DNA of 15,473 nucleotides from Candidatus Bathyarchaeota archaeon (GTDB taxonomy: Archaea > Thermoproteota > Bathyarchaeia > Bathyarchaeales > Bathycorpusculaceae), in assembly GCA_016649625.1 (NCBI GenBank), contig JAENXI010000006.1, forward strand, positions 1-15,473, given 5' to 3'. This document shows, piece after piece, positions 1 through 7,454 of the stretch. Under the pieces are notes generated by a model. It was not told the DNA's origin and ran no database searches. It saw only the letters and a list, made by a program, of their open reading frames with translations. Every line of letters begins with the position of its first letter. Position 1 is the stretch's first letter. The position numbers and the translations under genes are program-made.

Positions 1-1226
1 AGTATTTCTTCTTTTGTAGAGCTTATTTTTTCAAAATTCTCTCTTTGAAAAGGAAATACTCTTCTAAATCCAATATTCTTTGCTTTTTCATCAACATTCA
101 TAGTGACTATTTGTCCTGAACGAGTTTTTAAATACGGAGTAACAAATACACATCTGCCATCTTTCCTTAGCACCTTATATGTTTCATTTAAGAATATACT
201 GTATAAATTATCTAGTTTCATTATTATTTTTTTGGCATATGGTGTTGTGGGTATTTGACGTAATGCTGGACCCAAGTCTGGCTCAGTTGCCACACAATCA
301 ATTTCATTATACCCAATTTTTTTAGAAAGGTCCTTAATATCCCCTTGTAATACTCTATAATCTGGTTTTGTAAGCTCATACTCTTTGCTTAACCACTCCA
401 AATTTCTTTCAGCGGATTTAATACACCAAGGATTTATGTCAACTCCAATAACTTTTGATTTGGTTAATAAACCCTCTTGTAGAATCGTACCGACCCCACA
501 GAATGGATCAAGTAAACTGTTTCCTTGGTTACATGATGACAAATTTATTAGCGTCTTTGCTAATCTCGGAGGAATTCCAAAGATTTTTCGCTGAATCGGC
601 TTATACACATCTCTTTTTTGAAATTCAAAAGGATTATGGACTGCTTTTGTGGTAGATACCCATATTTTATTTTTTCCAATACCAATAATTAATTCTGCGT
701 TGTTACTAATTAGTGCCTTCTTTAGAACTTCTACATGACTAAGTTGAGGCAATTTTCTGTCTTTTGAAAATCCCATAAATCTTGATTTTTGTCCTTGTTC
801 AGATAATTTTCTCTTAATAATGCTTCCAAAAAACCTTTGTGATGCTTTTGTTATTTTCCGGAATCTTTTTTCTGAACTATATACGCTCACTCCAAAAAAT
901 ATTTTTTTTGTAGAACTAATTAAATCATCAATTATGGTGGTATCTGCAAATATGTTTTCTATTTCTTTTTTTGAAGGTTTATCCTTTTGAACAATAGCTT
1001 TATCCAGAATATCTGTTGAAAAAGTTGCTTTGATTTCGCCGATCTTTATTATTCCTCCTAATCCGTCGATTATCGAAGGGTCAATTTTTTTTTCAAAACG
1101 AACAATAAAATATTCTTTTGAGAATGATAATATTTTAAATTTGTATTCTCTAATTTCTAAAAATGCTATTAGTTCAGCTAAGGATAAAGTCCAATTTTTT
1201 CCTGGAATAAAAACTGAATTATACAT
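1..1226 (-). CDS. THUMP/TRM11-like RNA methyltransferase (Trm-G10 family), C-terminus cut by window edge
   Basis: The minus strand is open without a stop from the ATG at 1226 to the left edge, 408 codons plus two bases, so the end is missing. An upstream in-frame TGA at about 1279-1281, with no other ATG, GTG or TTG after it, fixes the start. Residues 1-225 fit the N-terminal and THUMP RNA-binding part. The SAM-binding motif I is DPFCGVGT at D240, followed by VIGVDINPWC. This layout matches the TRM11/Trm-G10 family, which N2-methylates guanosine 10 of tRNA. The catalytic motif IV is unusual: where Trm-G10 has D-P-P-Y, this protein has T314-E-P-D-L-G-P. The family is therefore clear, but the substrate is inferred and may differ. 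It is divergently transcribed from rpl10e. Confidence 0.8.
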   Translation of the reverse strand, partial: MYNSVFIPGKNWTLSLAELIAFLEIREYKFKILSFSKEYFIVRFEKKIDPSIIDGLGGIIKIGEIKATFSTDILDKAIVQKDKPSKKEIENIFADTTIIDDLISSTKKIFFGVSVYSSEKRFRKITKASQRFFGSIIKRKLSEQGQKSRFMGFSKDRKLPQLSHVEVLKKALISNNAELIIGIGKNKIWVSTTKAVHNPFEFQKRDVYKPIQRKIFGIPPRLAKTLINLSSCNQGNSLLDPFCGVGTILQEGLLTKSKVIGVDINPWCIKSAERNLEWLSKEYELTKPDYRVLQGDIKDLSKKIGYNEIDCVATEPDLGPALRQIPTTPYAKKIIMKLDNLYSIFLNETYKVLRKDGRCVFVTPYLKTRSGQIVTMNVDEKAKNIGFRRVFPFQRENFEKISSTKEEI

Positions 1227-1268
1227 TATACTACTTATAGACTCATTATTAGATAAATACCCACCTTG

Positions 1269-1331
1269 ATGTTTGAATAATCAACCTGATTGCCTATTTA
1301 ATATAAACTGTTGAAAAATGTTCGAATAATC
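1269..1331. repeat. Pair of 14-base direct repeats around a minus-strand TATA-like box
   Basis: ATGTTTGAATAATC at 1269-1282 and ATGTTCGAATAATC at 1318-1331 differ by one base and are 49 bases apart, start to start. They bracket the AT-rich box at 1295-1307, which reads TTTATATTAAATA on the minus strand. The placement resembles operator sites on both sides of a promoter for the methyltransferase gene. In this AT-rich DNA a chance match is possible. Confidence 0.35.
1295..1307 (-). promoter_or_regulatory. TATA-like box for the TRM11-like methyltransferase gene
   Basis: TTTATATTAAATA on the minus strand matches an archaeal TATA element. Transcription would begin near 1272, giving a leader of about 45 bases before the ATG at 1226. 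Recognition is by eye only. Confidence 0.3.
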
Positions 1332-1352
1332 GATGAATAAGGCTGCAAATCG

Positions 1353-1360
1353 TTTAAATA
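1353..1360 (+). promoter_or_regulatory. TATA-like box for rpl10e-ppsA
   Basis: TTTAAATA lies 35-42 bases before the rpl10e ATG. An archaeal start about 25 bases downstream would fall near 1383, leaving a short leader. It would serve rpl10e and the overlapping ppsA. Confidence 0.4.
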
Positions 1361-1394
1361 TTTCCAATAAGGTTATGCTAAAAAGGGATATTTC

Positions 1395-1934
1395 ATGCAT
1401 GCGAGAAATTATCGACCTGTAGTGGGACAAGCTTATACACGAAAAAAGTTTGCAAAAGGTTTTCCGCCTCCAAAAATAGTGAAATTCACTATGGGCGATA
1501 CCAAGGCTGCTTTTGAATATGAAATCAGCCTTATTGGCTTGAAAAGAGTTCAAATTCGTCATTCTGCTCTTGAAGCAGCTAGAATTGCTGTTAACCGTAT
1601 TCTTAATGATAAGTTACTAGAAGAATACTTTGTAAAAATTCGTCCTTATCCACACCAAATCCTAAGAGAGAACAAAATGATTTTTGGGGCTCACGCTGAT
1701 AGGCTTCAACAAGGAATGCGTAGATCCTTTGGAACTCCCATTGGTTCAGCTGCACGAGTAGAACCTGGTCAAACATTAATAACTGTAAAAGTTAACGCGA
1801 ATGGTCTAGAAGCAGCCAAAGTAGCTCTTAAAAGGGGCAAATCAAAATTTCCGACTACCTGCAAAATAGTAGTTAAAAAACTTGAACCTCCAAAAGTTCC
1901 TGAAAAAGTAGAGCCGGAGAAGGAAAAAATTTGA
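1395..1934 (+). CDS. rpl10e: Large-subunit ribosomal protein L10e (uL16 family)
   Basis: The 179-residue product is a full-length archaeal L10e, the homologue of bacterial L16. This protein binds 23S rRNA near the A-site tRNA and peptidyl-transferase centre. The N-terminus HARNYRPVVGQAYTRKKF, the central IRPYPHQILRENKM and the following GMRRSFGTPIGSAARV are conserved in the family. The C-terminal tail after about residue 160 is charged and rich in Pro, Glu and Lys. The start is ATG at 1395, with AAGGGAT a few bases upstream as a weak ribosome-binding site. The stop overlaps the TTG start of ppsA by four bases (TTGA), suggesting co-transcription and translational coupling with a gluconeogenic enzyme, an unexpected partner. 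Confidence 0.96.
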   Translation: MHARNYRPVVGQAYTRKKFAKGFPPPKIVKFTMGDTKAAFEYEISLIGLKRVQIRHSALEAARIAVNRILNDKLLEEYFVKIRPYPHQILRENKMIFGAHADRLQQGMRRSFGTPIGSAARVEPGQTLITVKVNANGLEAAKVALKRGKSKFPTTCKIVVKKLEPPKVPEKVEPEKEKI

Positions 1935-4354
1935 GTAAATCCAACCATGAACTGATTTTGTGGTTTGATAAAGTACGAAATACTGATGTTCCTCTTGTTG
2001 GAGGCAAAAATGCGAGTCTAGGAGAAATGATAAACGCTGGTATGCCAGTTCCTCCTGGGTTTGCAATTACAGCTTATGCCTACGAAAAATTTATAAAAGA
2101 AACAAAAATTAGCACAACTATCTATAAAATAATTCAAGAAACCATTAAAGATCCTGAGGATCCAAAACAATATGATTCTGCTTCCAAAGAAATCCGCAAA
2201 CTAATTGAAAAAACAAAAGTTCCTAAAGAACTTGTAATCGCATTCAAATCAGCATATACAAAACTCAATAAAGAACTGAAAACCAAAAACTCCTTTGTAG
2301 CAGTTCGTTCAAGTGCAACAGCAGAAGATCTTCCTGATGCGTCTTTTGCTGGCCAACAGGATACTTATCTGGATGTTCAGGGTTCAGATGAACTTCTTGA
2401 CAAAGTTGTGCACTGTTGGTCCAGTTTGTTTACACCTCGAGCTATTTTTTATCGCAATGAAAAAGGTTTTGAACACGATAAAGTGTTCATTAGCGTTGGG
2501 GTTCAAAAAATGGTTAATTCCAGAGCAGCTGGAGTTATGTTCTCAATAAATCCTGTTACGGGTGTAAAAAACGAGATAATTATTGAAGGTAACTATGGTC
2601 TAGGTGAAACAGTAGTTTCAGGTGCAGTTAATCCTGACCATTTTATACTTGATAAAGAGACTTTAAAAATAAAGGAGAGACGACTTGCACGGAAAACCAT
2701 TCAATATTTACGTGATCCTTCAACTGGTAAAACACTTCATCTAGATGTGCCTGAAAAAAAACAAAAGGAGCCATGCGTAAGTGATGAAGAAATTTCCAAG
2801 TTGGGTACTTTAGCTAAAATTATTGAAGATCATTATAACAAAGCTATGGATATTGAATGGGCAATCGATAAAGACTTGCCTTTTCCAAATAATATGTTTA
2901 TAGTTCAAGCCCGTCCAGAGACCGTATGGGGTACTAAAGGAATGGAAAAAACATCACAAGATGAAGAAAAAAATTCTATTGAAGACTTAAAAGTGATTAT
3001 AAAAGGACTAGCCGCAGGAAAAAGAGGTTATGGTGCAGGAGTAGCAAAAGTCGTATTCAATCCTGATGAAGCATCTGAATTGATGAAAAAAGGAGATGTT
3101 CTCGTAACTGATATGACTAATCCGGATTTTGTTCCATTTATGAAAATGGCAAGTGCAATAGTAACTGACAAGGGGGGAATCACCTCACATGCAGCTATTG
3201 TTAGTCGTGAACTTGCTATACCCTGTGTTGTAGGCACAGAAACCGCTACAAAAGAATTAAAAACAGGAAAAGCATACACCGTTGACTCTAGAAATGGGAT
3301 TATTTATGAAGGTATTTTGAAGCAAGCTACAGAATCAACGACAACTCAATCAAATATTACACTTTCAGATCCTGTTCCTGTTACTGCTACTAAAATATAC
3401 CTGAATTTGGGTGTACCTGAAAAGATAGACGATTTCAAAAATATGCCATTCCAAGGAATCGGCTTAATGCGTACCGAATTCATTTTAGCGAGTACAATAG
3501 GCGAACATCCTCTAAGTTTCGTTGAAAACGGAAGAAGTCAAGAATTTATTGATAAAATGGCAGAAGCCATAGCCAAGGTTGCGAGAGCAATTCAACCTCG
3601 TCCAGTTGTAGTTAGATTAAGCGATTTCAAGACAAATGAATATAGAGAATTAAAAGGTGGTAGCAAATACGAGATTGTTGAAGAGAATCCAATGCTAGGT
3701 TGGAGAGGTTGCAGTCGATACATAAGTAAGTGGTATAAAGAAGCTTTTAGACTTGAATGTAAAGCAATTAAGAAATGTAGATCAGAATGGCGTTTAAAAA
3801 ATGTCTGGGTTATGCTTCCAATGGTGCGAACGCTCTGGGAAGCAAAAGCTGTACTTGAAATAATGAAAGAGGAAGAATTAGAGAGATCTTTGGATTTCAA
3901 AATATGGTTCATGGCTGAAACGCCCTCCATTGCAATTATGGCTGACGAGTTTTCAAAACTTGTTGATGGATTTTCAATCGGATCAAATGATCTGACTCAA
4001 GGAATATTAATGATTGATCGAGACTCTGAGCGTCTGGGCCAAATGGGCTATTTTGATGAAAGAAACCCTGCAGTTAAAAGAATTATATCTCATCTCATTC
4101 GCGTAGCACATAAAAACGGTTGTACAGTTTCAATTTGTGGTGAAGGACCCTCAAACCTACCTGACTTCGCAGAATTTCTTGTTCGTTCAGGTATTGATAG
4201 TATATCAGTGAATAACGATGCTGTGGTTTCCACAATAAAACTTGTAGCAAGCCTAGAACAAAAAATTATTCTAGAACGTTTAGCTGAACAATCAAAAATA
4301 CTAAATTGTTATGCTGGAAAAAAATCAAAATTTGATAATGATTTTGATTTATAA
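1931..4354 (+). CDS. ppsA: Phosphoenolpyruvate synthase (pyruvate, water dikinase)
   Basis: This 807-residue enzyme converts pyruvate, ATP and water to PEP, AMP and phosphate, the entry step of gluconeogenesis (EC 2.7.9.2). Three domains appear in the usual order. The N-terminal nucleotide/pyruvate-binding domain (about 15-340) contains VGGKNASLGEM and AVRSSATAEDLPDASFAGQQ. The swivelling phosphohistidine domain (about 375-455) carries GGITSHAAIVSR with catalytic H420. The C-terminal PEP-utilising TIM barrel (about 470-790) has GLMRTEF, GSNDLTQ and SICGEGPSN with the conserved C736. The length is normal for the family. The start is TTG at 1931, preceded by the purine tract GGAGAAGGAAA at 1916-1926 and overlapping the rpl10e stop. 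Bacterial PEP-utilising relatives are ruled out by the domain order. The gene ends in a T-rich region that may terminate transcription. Confidence 0.96.
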   Translation: MSKSNHELILWFDKVRNTDVPLVGGKNASLGEMINAGMPVPPGFAITAYAYEKFIKETKISTTIYKIIQETIKDPEDPKQYDSASKEIRKLIEKTKVPKELVIAFKSAYTKLNKELKTKNSFVAVRSSATAEDLPDASFAGQQDTYLDVQGSDELLDKVVHCWSSLFTPRAIFYRNEKGFEHDKVFISVGVQKMVNSRAAGVMFSINPVTGVKNEIIIEGNYGLGETVVSGAVNPDHFILDKETLKIKERRLARKTIQYLRDPSTGKTLHLDVPEKKQKEPCVSDEEISKLGTLAKIIEDHYNKAMDIEWAIDKDLPFPNNMFIVQARPETVWGTKGMEKTSQDEEKNSIEDLKVIIKGLAAGKRGYGAGVAKVVFNPDEASELMKKGDVLVTDMTNPDFVPFMKMASAIVTDKGGITSHAAIVSRELAIPCVVGTETATKELKTGKAYTVDSRNGIIYEGILKQATESTTTQSNITLSDPVPVTATKIYLNLGVPEKIDDFKNMPFQGIGLMRTEFILASTIGEHPLSFVENGRSQEFIDKMAEAIAKVARAIQPRPVVVRLSDFKTNEYRELKGGSKYEIVEENPMLGWRGCSRYISKWYKEAFRLECKAIKKCRSEWRLKNVWVMLPMVRTLWEAKAVLEIMKEEELERSLDFKIWFMAETPSIAIMADEFSKLVDGFSIGSNDLTQGILMIDRDSERLGQMGYFDERNPAVKRIISHLIRVAHKNGCTVSICGEGPSNLPDFAEFLVRSGIDSISVNNDAVVSTIKLVASLEQKIILERLAEQSKILNCYAGKKSKFDNDFDL

Positions 4355-4375
4355 TTACTCTGCTTTATCTTCTAA

Positions 4376-4386
4376 CCTTTTTTATA
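4376..4386 (+). promoter_or_regulatory. T-run ending ppsA and/or TATA-like box for dph2
   Basis: CCTTTTTTATA lies 22 bases after the ppsA stop. The six T residues could act as an archaeal oligo-T terminator. TTTTTTATA (4378-4386) also fits a TATA box that would start transcription near 4408, just before the dph2 ATG at 4420. The two roles cannot be separated from sequence. Confidence 0.3.
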
Positions 4387-4419
4387 GGTATATTTGATCC
4401 TATTAACGCAGTGAATATT

Positions 4420-5421
4420 ATGAAAGCCTTTGATTTTGAAGAAGAAAGACTAATCGCAGAAATCATTGCGCGAGGAGCTAATCGTGTTTTACTTCAACTA
4501 CCTGAAGGTCTAAAATCGGAAGCTCCTAATTTGGCTAAAAATATTGAGAAAACAGGTGTTCTTTCGATAATATCTGGTGATCCTTGTTATGGAGCTTGTG
4601 ATTTATTTGAAACTGAAGTGAATCGTTTCAATATAGATCTTGTAATTCATTTTGGGCACTCAAAGATGGTGAAAAACGAAAAAGTTTCAACAATCTATGT
4701 CGATGTTCGATCAACTGCTAAAATAACTAAAACTATAGAAAAGTCTCTTTTACTTTTAAAAGAGTATACAAAAATTGGATTAGTTACCACAGTTCAACAT
4801 ATTCAGACTCTAAAAACTGTTCAAGCTCTTCTTGTTAAAGCTGGGAAAACAGTTTTTATAGGTAATTCAGATCAAATACACTACAATGGACAAGTTACTG
4901 GTTGTAATTATAGTAACGTTAAATCTATTGAGGATAAGGTTGAAGTGTTTCTTTTTGTTGGAGGGGGTAGATTTCACGCATTAGGTGTAGCTCTAAGTAC
5001 AATTAAACCAACTATTCTTGCAAATCCTTTTGATCAAAAAACCTATTTGTTAAATACTCAAGTAAATAAATTGCTCCATCAACACTGGGCTTTAATACAA
5101 AAAGCAAAAAAAGCTAAGAATTTTGGAATATTGGTTAGTTTGAAACCTGGGCAAGAAAATTTTAAAAATGCGATGAAAATTAAAAAAATAATCGAAAACA
5201 TGGGGAAAAACGCTGTAATTATTCTCCTTAGAGAAATAGTACCAGAAGCTTTAATGGAATTTCCAACAATTGATGCTTATGTTAATACTGCTTGTCCTAG
5301 AATTTCTTTTGATGCCCCATTGAAATTCTTGCAACCAGTTTTATCTATTAACGAATTTAAAGTACTTTCTGGTGAATGTCCATGGCAAGAAATGATCAAG
5401 ATCGGATTATTCGAAAAATAG
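4420..5421 (+). CDS. dph2: Diphthamide biosynthesis radical enzyme Dph2 (3-amino-3-carboxypropyl transferase)
   Basis: The product, 333 residues from the ATG at 4420, builds the first step of diphthamide. It transfers the 3-amino-3-carboxypropyl group of SAM to the target histidine of elongation factor 2 by non-canonical radical chemistry at a [4Fe-4S] cluster. The three cluster cysteines of archaeal Dph2 are all present: C56 in GDPCYGACD, C162 in TGCNYS and C292 in NTACPRISFD. VLLQLPEGLK near the N-terminus is also characteristic. A GTG at 4411 would add three residues. The ATG is preferred because MKAFDFEEERL resembles the family's usual N-terminus. Archaeal Dph2 acts as a homodimer. The end overlaps the following methyltransferase gene by 46 bases, so the two are probably co-expressed. 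Confidence 0.93.
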   Translation: MKAFDFEEERLIAEIIARGANRVLLQLPEGLKSEAPNLAKNIEKTGVLSIISGDPCYGACDLFETEVNRFNIDLVIHFGHSKMVKNEKVSTIYVDVRSTAKITKTIEKSLLLLKEYTKIGLVTTVQHIQTLKTVQALLVKAGKTVFIGNSDQIHYNGQVTGCNYSNVKSIEDKVEVFLFVGGGRFHALGVALSTIKPTILANPFDQKTYLLNTQVNKLLHQHWALIQKAKKAKNFGILVSLKPGQENFKNAMKIKKIIENMGKNAVIILLREIVPEALMEFPTIDAYVNTACPRISFDAPLKFLQPVLSINEFKVLSGECPWQEMIKIGLFEK

Positions 5422-6098
5422 ATTTGGAACGGTTTCTATCCAATGTTATACCCCATCCTTTTCCTCAAGCCAGTCTCGAACAATATACCACAACAGAACC
5501 AATTGCTGCAACACTATTGTTTCTAGCTTCCTACTCTAATTCTGACATTGTTGGAAAAACTATTGTAGATTTGGGCTGTGGCACAGGACGATTAACTTTG
5601 GGAGCCTCTTTTTTAGGTGCTAATCAAGTTGTTGGCATTGACATCGATAAAACTGCTGTAAAAACTGCTCACGAAACTGCCAAGCGATTAAAAATGAACA
5701 AAAATATAAACTGGATCATTGGGGATATTTCTGTTATAAAAGGTCATTTCAATACTATTTTACAAAATCCCCCTTTCGGAATTCAAAAGCGAAATGCTGA
5801 TCGAAAATTCTTAAAAAAAGCTTTAGAACTAGGGAATATTGTTTATTCTATTCATAGTCATCCTTCAATGGATAAAAAGCTGATGAAACTTTTAGGGAAC
5901 TCCTCAAGTAAACTAATTAGAGTTAGTCCTTCTCCTTTTCTTCAAAAATATGTAGAAAAACACAATGGAAATATAATCGCTGTTTATTCCATGATGATAA
6001 CAATTCCTAAAATGTTTAGTTTTCATAAAAAAAAGAAGCACTCATTTATTATTGATTTATATTGGATTGAAAAATGTAAGAAATCGGATGTTCTATAA
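5376..6098 (+). CDS. METTL5-like rRNA N6-adenine methyltransferase
   Basis: This 240-residue protein is a Rossmann-fold SAM-dependent methyltransferase. The SAM-binding motif DLGCGTG begins at D65, followed by VVGIDID. The catalytic motif is NPPF at N131, typical of N6-adenine (or N4-cytosine) methyltransferases. ASLEQYTTTEPIAATLL ahead of motif I and the later NPPFGIQKRNAD...VYSIHS pattern match the METTL5 family. In eukaryotes METTL5 methylates an adenosine in the decoding region of 18S rRNA with partner Trm112. The 16S rRNA role here is inferred. ATG at 5376 is used; an in-frame ATG at 5382 is an alternative. Both lie inside the end of dph2 in another frame. The C-terminus is lysine-rich (KKKKHSF), which may help RNA binding. 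Confidence 0.85.
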   Translation: MSMARNDQDRIIRKIDLERFLSNVIPHPFPQASLEQYTTTEPIAATLLFLASYSNSDIVGKTIVDLGCGTGRLTLGASFLGANQVVGIDIDKTAVKTAHETAKRLKMNKNINWIIGDISVIKGHFNTILQNPPFGIQKRNADRKFLKKALELGNIVYSIHSHPSMDKKLMKLLGNSSSKLIRVSPSPFLQKYVEKHNGNIIAVYSMMITIPKMFSFHKKKKHSFIIDLYWIEKCKKSDVL

Positions 6099-6134
6099 CC
6101 TCATTTCTTCTAATGATTAATAAGAGGTTAATCA
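6097..6134 (+). repeat. Mutually exclusive inverted repeats upstream of csl4
   Basis: TGATTAA (6114-6120) and TTAATCA (6128-6134) form a perfect seven-base inverted repeat with a seven-base loop. AACCTC (6097-6102) is complementary to GAGGTT (6124-6129), which overlaps the first structure, so only one can form. A second TTAATCA at 6175-6181 could replace the first 3' arm. No function is known. Confidence 0.3.
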
Positions 6135-6223
6135 AAAGGTTTATTGATAAGCTAATAAATTTAGGATATACTCGTTAATCATACCTCTCTGTATAAAGTA
6201 ATCTGTTAAAAAAGGGAACATGC

Positions 6224-6805
6224 ATGAGTTTAAAATCACAAGAACATAAAAGTGGCAAATTAGTTTTGCCTGGAGAACGTTTAGGTGTTATAGAAGAGTT
6301 CATTCCTGATTCTGGTACTTATGTTAAAGATGGTATAATATATTCTCAAGTTATTGGAACTGCTTTGGTGGATTTAGTTAGCAAGAAGGTTTCTGTTTAT
6401 CCATTAGTCAGAAAAGAAGTTACTCCCTCTGTTTCCTCTACTGTAACAGGACAGGTAGGTAATGCTCAATCTGATAATGTTCTCGTGAAGATTTTTAAGA
6501 TTGGTTCAAGACCTGTTTCGGGAACTTTCAATGGTGTTTTTCATATTTCAGATGTACAAGAAAGATATGTAGACTCAATGACAGATGTGTGCAAACCCGG
6601 TGATATTATACGTGCAAAAGTGATTAGTAATAAAAATAAGACTTATCATTTATCAACAAAAGATAGTGGTTTAGGTGTTTTGTACGCTTTTTGTTCACGT
6701 TGTTCACATTTGTTAGAATCTGACCGATATGACATGAAATGTCCTAATTGTGGAAATATAGAAAGACGAAAATCTGCTTTGGATTACGGGAAAGAGCCTG
6801 TTTAA
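6224..6805 (+). CDS. csl4: Archaeal exosome RNA-binding cap subunit Csl4
   Basis: The 193-residue product matches Csl4, which forms the RNA-entry cap of the archaeal exosome on the Rrp41-Rrp42 ring. Domains are in the normal order. An N-terminal beta-rich domain (about 11-62) contains VLPGERLGVIEEF and GTYVKDGIIYS. An S1/OB RNA-binding domain (about 70-148) includes FKIGSRPVSGTFNGVFHISD and KPGDIIRAKVIS. A C-terminal zinc ribbon has C157-x2-C160 and C173-x2-C176. The start is ATG at 6224; AAAGGGAA at 6211-6218 is a fair ribosome-binding site. It lies 19 bases before rpoL, consistent with one operon. Clustering of dph2, a methyltransferase, csl4 and rpoL is familiar in archaea from general knowledge. 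Confidence 0.93.
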   Translation: MSLKSQEHKSGKLVLPGERLGVIEEFIPDSGTYVKDGIIYSQVIGTALVDLVSKKVSVYPLVRKEVTPSVSSTVTGQVGNAQSDNVLVKIFKIGSRPVSGTFNGVFHISDVQERYVDSMTDVCKPGDIIRAKVISNKNKTYHLSTKDSGLGVLYAFCSRCSHLLESDRYDMKCPNCGNIERRKSALDYGKEPV

Positions 6806-6824
6806 TTTTGTTAAAAGGAATTGG

Positions 6825-7112
6825 TTGAAATTGAAGATTAAAATCTTATCAAAATCAAAGAGTGAAATTAAAATAGAAATTGAAGGTGCTGGTCATAGTC
6901 TCTGTAATCTTTTACAAAAGAAACTTTTGGAGGATCCAAATGTCGATTTGGCAGGATATGATGTACCTCATCCTTTAGCGTCAAATGCCATACTTTTTGT
7001 TAGAATGAAAGGAATCTTTAAACCTGAATTAGCGCTTATTAAAGCTACAAAAAATGCTTTGAAACTAAATAAAGAGTTTAGCGTCAGTCTAGAAAAATCC
7101 TTAAAATCATAA
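6825..7112 (+). CDS. rpoL: DNA-directed RNA polymerase subunit L (Rpb11 homologue)
   Basis: This 95-residue protein is subunit L of RNA polymerase. It dimerises with subunit D, and the D-L pair nucleates assembly in the way bacterial alpha dimers do. The signature GAGHSLCNLLQKKLLEDPNVDLAGYDVPHPL spans residues 21-51 (GHSLCNLL and YDVPHPL are the key blocks). The length is typical of archaeal RpoL. The start is TTG at 6825 (MKLKIKIL), with AAGGA five bases upstream; a second TTG at 6831 is less well placed. It follows csl4 closely and is followed by a long gene-free stretch. Confidence 0.93.
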   Translation: MKLKIKILSKSKSEIKIEIEGAGHSLCNLLQKKLLEDPNVDLAGYDVPHPLASNAILFVRMKGIFKPELALIKATKNALKLNKEFSVSLEKSLKS

Positions 7113-7136
7113 CTCTAAATATAAAAAAAATCAATA

Positions 7137-7147
7137 TTTTTCTTTTT
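7137..7147 (+). terminator. Oligo-T terminator after rpoL
   Basis: TTTTTCTTTTT lies 25 bases after the rpoL stop. Archaeal RNA polymerase terminates at such T-rich tracts without needing a hairpin. This would end the csl4-rpoL transcript. Confidence 0.35.
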
Positions 7148-7369
7148 ATTGGACATATAGCTGTTGAAAATAAAAAAATATCGCAAACTTTTTCTCTATT
7201 TTCTAATTAGAATATTTAACATGTAACATCAACCAAAATTTCTGTTAAACTACCAATATACTTAATTATGAATCTTTTAACCAGTTTTTAAGCCATCCAA
7301 AAATTATTAACTTTTCAGTGATTGAACAACACCTTTCAAACAAAAAGATAAAGTAACAATCATAAATTG

Positions 7370-7391
7370 AAAAATATTTAAGAATATTTTT
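7370..7391 (+). promoter_or_regulatory. Hairpin-forming TATA-like element upstream of pcn
   Basis: AAAAATATT and AATATTTTT form a perfect nine-base inverted repeat around the four-base loop TAAG. The core ATATTTAAG (7374-7382) also reads as an archaeal TATA box, predicting a start near 7407, about 48 bases before the pcn ATG. It may be a promoter, an operator, or both. Confidence 0.35.
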
Positions 7392-7454
7392 ATTTGCGAG
7401 CATTATGCTTAAGTGTGTATACTTAATTAAATCATTGATTAGGCATTAAAAGGT

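Larger units (their letters stand above)
7113..7454. other. 342-base gene-free interval between rpoL and pcn
   Basis: No credible ORF, tRNA or zinc-ribbon remnant is visible on either strand. The interval holds an oligo-T stretch just after rpoL, a perfect hairpin with a TATA-like core at 7370-7391, and TTAAGT/ACTTAA inverted arms at 7409-7414 and 7421-7426. It probably contains the rpoL 3' end and the pcn promoter region. A small non-coding RNA cannot be excluded. Confidence 0.4.

Noticed and set aside
385..655. Two plus-strand ORFs in the left end
   Set aside because: They are antisense to the TRM11-like methyltransferase, whose frame carries recognisable motifs throughout this region.
1030..1269. 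Plus-strand ORF of 79 codons
   Set aside because: It is antisense to the N-terminal part of the methyltransferase and is low in complexity, rich in Ile, Ser and Lys.
1318..1345. GTTCGAAT stretch resembling a tRNA T-loop
   Set aside because: No acceptor, D or anticodon stem can be folded around it, and the flanks are AT-rich promoter-like DNA.
1281..1562. Minus-strand ORF of 93 codons overlapping the rpl10e start
   Set aside because: It lies antisense to clearly conserved L10e codons and the rpl10e promoter region, and its product resembles no known protein.
3028..3930. Two minus-strand ORFs inside ppsA
   Set aside because: They are antisense to conserved PpsA domains, including the phosphohistidine region.
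7113..7454. Possible decayed transcript-cleavage factor (tfs) gene
   Set aside because: No frame shows paired CxxC codons or other TFS motifs, so the gap is described only as non-coding.
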